Assembly: GCA_031554725.1 (NCBI GenBank)
Contig: JAVBUZ010000008.1
Coordinates: forward strand, 1 to 6,675
Length of the DNA stretch: 6,675 nt
Direction of reading: 5' to 3'
Origin: JAVBUZ01 sp031554725
GTDB taxonomy: Bacteria > Bacillota > Clostridia > Lachnospirales > Lachnospiraceae
Every line of letters begins with the position of its first letter. Positions within the stretch are counted from its first letter, which is position 1. The notes under the pieces are model-generated. The model ran no database searches. It was not told the origin of the DNA and saw only the letters and a program-made list of their open reading frames with translations. The position numbers and the translations under genes are program-made. Positions 1 to 5,959 of the stretch are shown in pieces.

Positions 1-1
1 A

Positions 2-1039
2 AAGTTAGGAAACACATCTTTTTATGCGGTTGATAGCGTGTTAGATGTAGATGAAAATATTTTCTACTCCTTGAAAGCTATTAATGAGCTTAGAAGAATC
101 GCTGTTTCAAAACTAGAAGAAGAAATTTTGGAGCAAAATGAAGGCACAAAGAAACGAAACGTTGTTTTTTCTAGCCAAGAATCTAACGCAGAGTATTCTA
201 AAAACAACTTAAAGAAAAACTTTGGCTATCATATTTTAGCAACAAGTAAAGCACAGTTAGAGGCAATACTATGCTCTGACTTTCCGATTTCAAGACTATA
301 TATTGATGCCGATATGTGCCAGACCAATGAAGAATGGGACAGTGTTCTAACAAGGTTTTCGAATATAGAAATATATATTGCAACCCCATATATTTTTAGA
401 AATAGAAGTTTGAAATTTATGGAACGTTTATTGCCTCAATTAAACAAAGTGGATGGTTGCCTATTTCGCAATATGGAAACCTATCAGTTTTTATTTAATA
501 AGGGCTATAGTAAAAAAATGTGCTCTGATGCCGGGGTATACATTTGGAACAAAGCCTCATTAAGCTTCTGGCAGGATAAAATAAGCTCATTTTGCTTGCC
601 TTACGAGTTAAATCGAAAGGAAAACAGCGTGTTAGTTCAAGGGGGGATTCCATGTGAGAAGGTGGTCTATGGCTATCTTCCAATGATGCTTACCGCAAAT
701 TGCATAAAAAAAACCAAAGAGACTTGTCTTGTGACTGCTGAAAATGAAAAGTTGCAAAATAAACAGAGCTGTTTTTTGAAGGATAGATATAACAAAAAAT
801 TTCCAGTTTATACAACTTGTATACATTGTTATAATATTATATATAATACGGTACCGCTATCTTTGCTCGGACAGATTCAAAAAGAGCAGCAACAGTTAGA
901 TTATCGTTTAAACTTTACAATAGAATCTAAAGAAGAAGTGGAAAGTATTTTACGATATTTTCATCCCCAGAAAGGAAATAATGTAGCACAGCCATTTGCG
1001 GACTATACAACGGGGCATGAAAAACGAGGGGTAGAATAA
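2..1039 (+). CDS. Peptidase U32 family protein (large form with DUF3656-like region), C-terminal part; 5' end outside window
   Basis: The frame is open from base 2, so the GTG at 38 is internal and this is the last 345 residues of a longer protein; large U32 proteins are commonly about 650-850 residues. The first residues (KLGNTSFYA, then a segment ending AINELRR) resemble the end of the DUF3656 (collagenase-like) insert. A second U32-like module follows, with YGYLPMMLTANC, the LKDRYNKKFPVY stretch, and NIIYNTVPLSLL near the end. Cysteine codons lie at 701, 725, 770, 818 and 827. Some U32 relatives (E. coli RlhA, TrhP, UbiU/UbiV) are not proteases: they use cysteine-bound Fe-S clusters and act in RNA or quinone hydroxylation. 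An RlhA-like RNA hydroxylation role is therefore as plausible as peptidase activity, but this is inference. It lies 29 nt upstream of the SEDS gene on the same strand, with no terminator between, so the genes are probably cotranscribed. Confidence 0.88.
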   Translation, partial: KLGNTSFYAVDSVLDVDENIFYSLKAINELRRIAVSKLEEEILEQNEGTKKRNVVFSSQESNAEYSKNNLKKNFGYHILATSKAQLEAILCSDFPISRLYIDADMCQTNEEWDSVLTRFSNIEIYIATPYIFRNRSLKFMERLLPQLNKVDGCLFRNMETYQFLFNKGYSKKMCSDAGVYIWNKASLSFWQDKISSFCLPYELNRKENSVLVQGGIPCEKVVYGYLPMMLTANCIKKTKETCLVTAENEKLQNKQSCFLKDRYNKKFPVYTTCIHCYNIIYNTVPLSLLGQIQKEQQQLDYRLNFTIESKEEVESILRYFHPQKGNNVAQPFADYTTGHEKRGVE

Positions 1040-1068
1040 TATTGAAACATTAGAAATGCGAGGTTATT

Positions 1069-2442
1069 ATGCAAGAGTATATAATTGAATTATCAAAATA
1101 TTTTATTGCCATATGTATGACCCTTTATGCTTATGAATGCTTTGCTGTTTTTCGAAAGAGGGCAGAGGGGAAACGAAATGGTATATATATTAGGCAAAAC
1201 ATATTAATGTTTTCCATTCAATTTTTTTGTTTTTTCACCATGTTTACGAAAGAAAAGAAAGTAGATTATTTGTTTTATTATGCCTTTGTGCAAGTATTTT
1301 TATTTTTTGTGTTGACCATTGTGCCAATTATTTTTGAAAAGGCTAATAGGCTACTATTAAATAATATGTGCATGTTACTTAGTATAGGCTTTGTGGTAAT
1401 TTCACGTTTAGCTCTGCAAAAGGCAATTAAGCAGCTTATTATTGCATCTGCCTGTCTTTTAATTGGGTTAGCTATTACTTACATAGTATATAAGGTTGAA
1501 TTCTTAAAAAGGCTTACTTGGATTTATGCTCTTTTAGGTATTTTGGCGTTAGGCATTGTGCTTATATTAGGTGAGGTAACGCATGGCTCTAAGATTTCTT
1601 TTACAATATCGGGAGTGACCTTTCAACCCTCTGAAATTGTAAAAATAATATTTGTTTTTTTCCTGGCGGCAGCTTTGTGCGAAAGCATATCTCTAAAAAG
1701 AATTATTTCAGTCACCGTTGTTAGCGCTATCTACGTGATTGTGTTAGTGGTTTCGAAGGATTTAGGCAGTGCCCTGATTTTCTTTATCGCCTTTGTTTTT
1801 ATGGTATTTATTGCAACAAAAAATTATTGGTATTTATTTGCTGGTGCAGTAGCTGGAGTTACAGGCTCTGTAGCCGCCTATCATATTTTTGACCATGTAA
1901 AAATTCGTGTTTTAGCATGGCAAGATCCTTGGTCATATATTGATAATCAAGGCTTTCAAATTACTCAATCTTTATTTGCTATTGGTAGTGGAAATTGGTT
2001 CGGCATGGGCTTGTTTGGCGGTATACCAAGCGATATTCCTTTTGTAGAAGCTGACTTTATTTTTTCTGCAATCTGTGAAGAACTAGGAGTTGTTTTTGGC
2101 CTATGCTTGATACTTATTTGCATTAGCTCCTTTATCATGATGATGAATATTTCTGTTCGCCAAAAAGATTCCTTCTACCAGCTTATTTCGGCTGGTGTTG
2201 GGGTTATTTATATATTCCAAATTTTCCTTACTATCGGCGGCGGTACTAAATTTATACCCCTTACAGGTGTTACCTTACCTCTGGTTAGTTATGGTGGTAG
2301 CTCTGTTTTAACTACCATGATTATGTTCTTTGTAGTGCAGGGTATTTATGTTAGAAGACAGCAGGAAGGAGGCAGTCATAATGTTTCTCAAAAAAGAAGA
2401 CCAAAGCTCCAAACCAATAGAGAAGAAGAAAAAAGGTCTTAA
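1069..2442 (+). CDS. rodA: SEDS-family peptidoglycan glycosyltransferase (RodA/FtsW/SpoVE), RodA-like
   Basis: This 457-residue polytopic membrane protein should polymerise lipid II into glycan strands together with a class B PBP. Family marks are FQPSE at 185-189, KDLGSA at 230-235 (Asp231), and ADFIF followed by EELG with Asp329, which matches the essential Asp of RodA (E. coli D262, from memory). LPLVSYGGSS lies at 404-413. Ahead of the SEDS core there are extra hydrophobic segments, roughly 8-28, 45-60, 67-89 and 100-115. The protein is therefore longer than E. coli RodA (about 370 residues) and resembles actinobacterial RodA/FtsW with extra N-terminal helices. The ATG has GAGG at 1060-1063, 5 nt upstream. 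The C-terminal tail is very basic and its last 62 nt overlap the next gene. The RodA label rests on the adjacent pbpA; FtsW or SpoVE paralogy cannot be excluded. Confidence 0.93.
   Translation: MQEYIIELSKYFIAICMTLYAYECFAVFRKRAEGKRNGIYIRQNILMFSIQFFCFFTMFTKEKKVDYLFYYAFVQVFLFFVLTIVPIIFEKANRLLLNNMCMLLSIGFVVISRLALQKAIKQLIIASACLLIGLAITYIVYKVEFLKRLTWIYALLGILALGIVLILGEVTHGSKISFTISGVTFQPSEIVKIIFVFFLAAALCESISLKRIISVTVVSAIYVIVLVVSKDLGSALIFFIAFVFMVFIATKNYWYLFAGAVAGVTGSVAAYHIFDHVKIRVLAWQDPWSYIDNQGFQITQSLFAIGSGNWFGMGLFGGIPSDIPFVEADFIFSAICEELGVVFGLCLILICISSFIMMMNISVRQKDSFYQLISAGVGVIYIFQIFLTIGGGTKFIPLTGVTLPLVSYGGSSVLTTMIMFFVVQGIYVRRQQEGGSHNVSQKRRPKLQTNREEEKRS
2366..2372 (+). promoter_or_regulatory. Ribosome binding site that sets the pbpA start
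   Basis: A full AAGGAGG sits 8 nt before the ATG at 2381, inside the end of the SEDS gene. The upstream in-frame ATG at 2348 has no purine-rich site at proper spacing and would lengthen the overlap, so 2381 is preferred. Confidence 0.85.
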
Positions 2443-3844
2443 TGCCAATCGCGAGATTATGATTGTAACCTATTCTTTTGTGGCATTATTTTTAGGAATG
2501 ATGGTTTATTTATCTTATTTTACTGCAACTAGCAAGCAGGACATGATAAATAATAGCTACAACTCGCGACAAGAAATCTTACTTTCTCAAAACTATAGAG
2601 GTAGCATCTTTTCGGCAGACGGCGTAGTCTTAGCTGAAACGCTTTTAGATAGTAAAGGAAATGAGACAAGATTCTACCCTTATGACAATTTGTTTGCTCA
2701 TGTAGTGGGGTATTCCACAAAAGGAAAAATTGGAATTGAGTCCCAAGCAAATTATTATTTGATTAATTCTAACTTACCTTTATCAGATAAGGTTGTTAAT
2801 GACTTGGCTGGCAAGAAAAATCCTGGCGACAATGTTTATTCAACCTTGAATTATGAATTACAAACAATAGCCTCTAAATTTTTAGGCGTATACGATGGGG
2901 CGATTATTGTAACAGAGCCATCTACGGGGAAAATTCTAGCGATGGTTTCGAAACCAGATTATAATCCCAATGATATTGTAGATATATGGGATAGCTTGAT
3001 TACCAATGATAAAAGCTCAGTCCTACTAAACCGTGCCACTCAAGGGTTATATCCACCAGGCTCCACTTTTAAAATAGTAACTGCGTTAGAATATATGAGA
3101 GAAAATGAAGCCACCTTCAAAAATTATTCTTATAGCTGTAACTCCACCTTTAAATACGATGGTGGAAAAATCAACTGTTATCATGGGACCAATCATGGGG
3201 TAGTAAGCTTTTATAAGTCTTTCGCAAAGTCATGTAATACATCCTTTGCCAATATGGGTGTTTCTTTAGACAAAGATAAGTTTTCAAAGACCCTAGACGA
3301 ACTTTTATTTAATAAATCATTACCTTTATCCTTTAATTATGCTAAAAGCTCTGTTGTTATTGACGAAACAACCACCTTAAGTGATATGGTACAAACAGCC
3401 ATTGGACAGGGAAAAACCCAGATTACGCCAATTCATTTAAACATGATTACATGTGCCATTGCTAATGAAGGCATACTAATGAAGCCATATGTAATTGATC
3501 GAGTTGAAACCAGTGCTGGCATTAAGGTTAAAAGCTTTCATTCAGAAAGCTATGGGCATTTATTGAGCCAGCAAGAAGCTGCTACCCTGACCGAGATGAT
3601 GGCTGAAGTCGTAAAAAGTGGAACAGGAACTAGGCTTTCAGGCTTATCCTATACCGCAGCTGGAAAAACAGGTTCTGCAGAGTATAATGCAAAAGGAGAA
3701 AGTCACGCATGGTTCACTGGTTTTGCTCCTGTAGAAGACCCACAAATATGCGTAACCATTATTATTGAAGGTGCTGGAACAGGAGGTGACTTTGCTGTTC
3801 CGATTGCAAAGCGTATCTTTGATGCATACTTTAGTACAAATTAA
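2381..3844 (+). CDS. pbpA: Class B penicillin-binding protein (D,D-transpeptidase), PbpA-like
   Basis: From the ATG at 2381 the product is 487 residues, close to actinobacterial PbpA (about 490) and shorter than SpoVD or PBP2 proteins. Order of parts: a basic cytosolic tail (1-25, with KKKK at 15-18), one membrane anchor (about 26-47), and a short dimerisation/pedestal region with YRGSIFSADG and VVGYSTKGKIGIES. The transpeptidase domain begins near GAIIVTEPSTGKILAMVS. All three active-site motifs are intact: STFK with Ser228 and Lys231, SCN at 284-286, and KTG at 429-431. There are no PASTA repeats. Two cysteines (in YSYSC and INCYHG) flank a loop before the SCN motif and could pair. It should crosslink peptides in nascent peptidoglycan outside the membrane, as partner of the SEDS enzyme it overlaps by 62 nt. 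A role in elongation rather than division or sporulation is inferred from the pairing, not proven. Confidence 0.94.
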   Translation: MFLKKEDQSSKPIEKKKKGLNANREIMIVTYSFVALFLGMMVYLSYFTATSKQDMINNSYNSRQEILLSQNYRGSIFSADGVVLAETLLDSKGNETRFYPYDNLFAHVVGYSTKGKIGIESQANYYLINSNLPLSDKVVNDLAGKKNPGDNVYSTLNYELQTIASKFLGVYDGAIIVTEPSTGKILAMVSKPDYNPNDIVDIWDSLITNDKSSVLLNRATQGLYPPGSTFKIVTALEYMRENEATFKNYSYSCNSTFKYDGGKINCYHGTNHGVVSFYKSFAKSCNTSFANMGVSLDKDKFSKTLDELLFNKSLPLSFNYAKSSVVIDETTTLSDMVQTAIGQGKTQITPIHLNMITCAIANEGILMKPYVIDRVETSAGIKVKSFHSESYGHLLSQQEAATLTEMMAEVVKSGTGTRLSGLSYTAAGKTGSAEYNAKGESHAWFTGFAPVEDPQICVTIIIEGAGTGGDFAVPIAKRIFDAYFSTN

Positions 3845-3847
3845 ACA

Positions 3848-3876
3848 TTGCCATTAGGATAATTTTGGAATATACT
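3848..3876 (+). promoter_or_regulatory. Predicted sigma-A promoter for the Nudix gene
   Basis: TTGCCA (3848-3853), a 17-nt spacer and TATACT (3871-3876) each match the vegetative consensus at five of six positions. Transcription would start near 3883, leaving a leader of about 38 nt before the ATG at 3921. No terminator hairpin follows pbpA, so read-through from the upstream operon may also contribute. Confidence 0.6.
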
Positions 3877-3920
3877 ATTTTTAGGTCAGTATTGGCACAC
3901 CAACACTAGGAGGAATTGCA

Positions 3921-4361
3921 ATGATAGAAGCAACCAGTTGTGGCGGTGTGGTTATTTTCCGAGGTAAGATTCTTCTTTTGTACAAGAACTATAAAAACAA
4001 GTACGAGGGTTGGGTTTTGCCGAAGGGAACTGTGGAACAGGGAGAAAAATATCAAGAAACGGCTTTGCGCGAAGTATTAGAGGAGTCAGGGGCGCAAGCG
4101 TCAATTGTTAAATATGTAGGAACGAGTGAATACACATTTAATGTACCGGAAGACATCGTTGAAAAAGAAGTACACTGGTATTTGATGATGGCAGATAGTT
4201 ATTACAGTAAACCACAACGCGAAGAATATTTTATTGATTCTGGATTTTATAAGTATCATGAAGCATATCACTTACTTAAATTCTCTAATGAAAAACAGAT
4301 ATTAGAGAAAGCTTACAGCGAATATTTAGAATTAAAGAAAATGAATCTTTGGTGTTCGTAG
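3921..4361 (+). CDS. Nudix hydrolase (MutT family)
   Basis: This 146-residue, single-domain cytosolic protein has a complete Nudix box at residues 36-58: GTVEQGE, seven residues, then REVLEESGA. This matches GX5EX7REUXEEXGU, including the glutamates that bind the divalent metal. The WVLPKG sequence just before the box is common in Ap4A-hydrolase-like and general NTP/NDP-sugar Nudix enzymes. The family cleaves a nucleoside diphosphate linked to another group; the substrate cannot be read here, since none of the usual substrate-marking residues downstream of the box is clear. AGGAGG at 3908-3913, 7 nt before the ATG, firmly fixes the start. It has its own predicted promoter 76 nt downstream of pbpA and ends at a strong hairpin, so it may be a single-gene unit. 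Nothing ties it functionally to the cell-wall genes. Family certain, substrate unknown. Confidence 0.95.
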   Translation: MIEATSCGGVVIFRGKILLLYKNYKNKYEGWVLPKGTVEQGEKYQETALREVLEESGAQASIVKYVGTSEYTFNVPEDIVEKEVHWYLMMADSYYSKPQREEYFIDSGFYKYHEAYHLLKFSNEKQILEKAYSEYLELKKMNLWCS

Positions 4362-4380
4362 TATTTAAGCTTTATAATGT

Positions 4381-4414
4381 AAAAGCCCATAACCAATTAG
4401 GTTGTGGGCTTTTT
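4381..4414. terminator. Bidirectional rho-independent terminator between convergent genes
   Basis: AGCCCATAACC (4384-4394) pairs with GGTTGTGGGCT (4400-4410) through 11 base pairs including one wobble, with the 5-nt loop AATTA. Flanking A (4381-4383) and T (4411-4413) runs lengthen the stem and supply a U tract in both directions. It lies 20 nt past the Nudix stop and just past the stop of the opposing HD-GYP gene. Confidence 0.88.
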
Positions 4415-4420
4415 AAATAT

Positions 4421-5479
4421 TTAGTATAAGCTAACGATTTTTAGATCTGGTCTTTCGGTTAAGTTTAAAACTTCAGAGTCGCTGTTTCTTAAAATAGGGC
4501 GGGAGAGCTTGGACGGATTAATTACAAAAATCTCCCATAAAGAGTCATCATTCAATTTTACTTCCAAACCTATTTGTGAGTCAGCAATCCTCTTTAAAAT
4601 AGGTCTTAGCAATAAGGTGTCAAAACGTTCAAGTCCTTGATCTTGAAAGGCTTCTATTACTTGCAGTGGAGTAAGCGCTTCTCTATATGCTCTAGGAGAC
4701 GTCATGGCTTCATAAGAATCGATAATAGCAATATGTCTTGCATAAATATCAATCTGATCCTTTTTTAAACCAGACGGATATCCAGAACCATCACAACGCT
4801 CATGATGCATTAGTATAGAATTGGTAATATGCATATCCAACTTTTGTGTACGAGCAATTTCATAACCAATGATAGGATGTGTTTTAATCGTTGCGTATTC
4901 AACATCTGTAAGCTTGCCTGGTTTCCATAATAGTTCATATGGTAGCTTTAACTTTCCTATGTCATAAAAGAATGCTGACAAAACAAGACATTCCTTTTCT
5001 TGTGGAGACATAACAAGCCAATCCGCAAATACCCCAGCAATTAGTGCGGAATTTAAACAATGCATATGTGTCAATTCGTCTTCAGTGGAAAGCATATTGT
5101 ATAAATAGTCTAACATCAAATTTTTACTTCCAACTAATGATTCTAATTTTCTCTGAATTTCAAGTAGGTAGTAAGTATTCACTGGAACTTGTTTTTCTAC
5201 CAAATCATTCATAATCTGCTTATAATCGGCAAGTGCTGTTGCATACCAGGTTTCAAACTCTCTAAAATGCTTACTTACTCTGATTTTTTCAAAATGTGTT
5301 ACTGCAAAGTCTTCTTCCTCTTTAATCATTACAGCAATAATAGAATGTCTGGCTAATTTGGCAATCACATTGGCATCTATAACCGTACCTTCTGGAAAAA
5401 GGAGCTCATTTCGGTATGTATATACATCCTTTCCTAGTACCATGCCAGGCTCTAATGCAATTCGAGCAATATCCTTCAA
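4421..5479 (-). CDS. HD-GYP domain protein, putative c-di-GMP phosphodiesterase with altered HD motif
   Basis: Numbered from the TTG at 5479, the product is 352 residues. The N-terminal part (about 1-45) has LEPGMVLGKDVY and an FPEGT segment, the small beta-rich lead domain common in HD-GYP proteins, followed by a charged helical stretch. The HD-GYP domain covers about 135-290: His140, then YDIGK with Tyr172-Asp173 and Lys176, KPGKLT, His201, HHE at 225-227, GYP at 233-235, and Asp254 before YEAMTS and RAYR. A family-typical C-terminal tail with LSRPIL and LNL follows. HD-GYP enzymes hydrolyse c-di-GMP to pGpG or GMP at a two- or three-metal site. Here the His of the HD pair is Tyr (codon TAT at 4964-4966), so activity may be altered or lost. 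There is no GGDEF, receiver or membrane segment; it is probably cytosolic. An in-frame ATG at 5521 would add 14 residues but is disfavoured by the promoter position and lacks a ribosome site. Confidence 0.92.
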   Translation of the reverse strand: MKDIARIALEPGMVLGKDVYTYRNELLFPEGTVIDANVIAKLARHSIIAVMIKEEEDFAVTHFEKIRVSKHFREFETWYATALADYKQIMNDLVEKQVPVNTYYLLEIQRKLESLVGSKNLMLDYLYNMLSTEDELTHMHCLNSALIAGVFADWLVMSPQEKECLVLSAFFYDIGKLKLPYELLWKPGKLTDVEYATIKTHPIIGYEIARTQKLDMHITNSILMHHERCDGSGYPSGLKKDQIDIYARHIAIIDSYEAMTSPRAYREALTPLQVIEAFQDQGLERFDTLLLRPILKRIADSQIGLEVKLNDDSLWEIFVINPSKLSRPILRNSDSEVLNLTERPDLKIVSLY

Positions 5480-5485
5480 GCTAAT

Positions 5486-5491
5486 TCCCCC
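5486..5491 (-). promoter_or_regulatory. Ribosome binding site that sets the TTG start of the HD-GYP gene
   Basis: GGGGGA on the minus strand lies 6 nt before the TTG at 5479-5477, the next in-frame start-type codon after the ATG at 5521. The bases before that ATG are A/T only and hold no Shine-Dalgarno sequence. Confidence 0.6.
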
Positions 5492-5523
5492 ATTTCTAAA
5501 TTCTAAAAATTGTTGATACATTT

Positions 5524-5552
5524 ATTTTAAAAACATTATACCATAATGTCAA
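5524..5552 (-). promoter_or_regulatory. Predicted sigma-A promoter for the HD-GYP gene
   Basis: On the minus strand a perfect TTGACA (5552-5547), a 17-nt spacer and TAAAAT (5529-5524, five of six) form a near-consensus promoter. Transcription would start near 5517, just past the ATG at 5521. A second candidate, an extended -10 TGGTATAAT, overlaps the spacer (5543-5535) but has no good -35. Either gives a leader of about 40-50 nt to the TTG start. Confidence 0.65.
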
Positions 5553-5591
5553 TAATTTTGCTTGGGAATTATCTGAATAGTATGGTATAAT
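5535..5591. repeat. 11-bp perfect inverted repeat across the divergent promoters
   Basis: ATTATACCATA (5535-5545) and TATGGTATAAT (5581-5591) are exact reverse complements separated by 35 nt; pairing stops immediately on both sides. Each arm read outward is an extended -10 element (TGGTATAAT), so the symmetry could reflect back-to-back promoters or an operator. Confidence 0.7.
5562..5591 (+). promoter_or_regulatory. Predicted promoter for the small unknown gene and DUF2953
   Basis: An extended -10, TGGTATAAT (5583-5591), has an exact TATAAT hexamer at 5586-5591. A weak -35, TTGGGA (5562-5567, four of six), lies 18 nt upstream. Transcription would start near 5598, about 45 nt ahead of the ATG at 5643. 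Confidence 0.6.
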
Positions 5592-5642
5592 CTCTATGTT
5601 ATTTGCACATATAATGGTACGGAAGGTGAATGAGGAAAAAAC

Positions 5643-5945
5643 ATGGAAATATACTCTCGTTTATATATTGGCGATTCTGTCAATAATCCCGATAAAGCAA
5701 TTAAGAAGCTAAAAAAAGGCTCGCGCCTATTAAATATTTTTGTTATAACCGTAGCATATAATCCCAACGACCAATTGGACATTTATTCCTCACAAATACT
5801 TTGTCAAAAGTATTATAGAAGAAATAAGCCTTATGTGATTGGCATTGCCGGAACATATGAGGAAGCCTTAGAGTTAGTTGTTCAAATCACTAATGAGACA
5901 GTAACTGTGACAGGCGGCGGTAATATTAAAGAATATCTATTTTAA
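5643..5945 (+). CDS. Small conserved-looking protein of unknown function (100 residues)
   Basis: I cannot assign this product to a named family. It is soluble-looking, with no signal peptide or membrane segment, and mixes short hydrophobic strands (LNIFVITVAYNP, YVIGIAGT) with helical stretches (DKAIKKLKK, YEEALELVVQI), suggesting a compact alpha/beta fold. It ends in a glycine turn (TGGGNIKEYLF). Two cysteine codons are absent from any obvious metal motif: only one Cys (in QILCQKYY) is seen. GAGG at 5632-5635, 7 nt before the ATG, supports the start. A predicted extended -10 promoter lies upstream, divergent from the HD-GYP gene. The DUF2953 gene begins 14 nt after its stop, so the two are almost surely cotranscribed, which is the only functional hint. 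Codon use and base content match the neighbours, and the good ribosome site plus tight spacing argue that it is real. Confidence 0.8.
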   Translation: MEIYSRLYIGDSVNNPDKAIKKLKKGSRLLNIFVITVAYNPNDQLDIYSSQILCQKYYRRNKPYVIGIAGTYEEALELVVQITNETVTVTGGGNIKEYLF

Positions 5946-5948
5946 GAT

Positions 5949-5954
5949 GGAGGG
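5949..5954 (+). promoter_or_regulatory. Ribosome binding site that sets the GTG start of the DUF2953 gene
   Basis: GGAGGG lies 5 nt ahead of the GTG at 5960. The first in-frame ATG (5987) falls inside the hydrophobic helix with no ribosome site, so the GTG is preferred. Confidence 0.75.
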
Positions 5955-5959
5955 ACTGT

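Noticed and set aside
198..826. Three minus-strand open frames of about 62-64 codons inside the U32 gene
   Set aside because: All lie within a clearly conserved protein on the other strand and have no convincing features of their own.
2348..2380. Upstream in-frame ATG as a longer pbpA start
   Set aside because: No ribosome site at proper spacing, whereas a full AAGGAGG precedes the ATG at 2381.
2529..2750. Minus-strand open frame of 73 codons inside pbpA
   Set aside because: Antisense to the conserved N-terminal part of the PBP; no family resemblance.
4362..4420. Possible small RNA or attachment site in the convergent gap
   Set aside because: The hairpin with flanking A and T runs is fully explained as a bidirectional terminator, and no direct repeats or promoter are seen.
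5610..5615. A second TATAAT ahead of the small unknown gene
   Set aside because: No -35-like sequence 16-18 nt upstream; the extended -10 at 5583-5591 is the better candidate.
5594..5782. Minus-strand open frame of 62 codons across the promoter and start of the small unknown gene
   Set aside because: It runs against a gene with a good ribosome site and promoter. Its sequence looks like an antisense reading with no family features.
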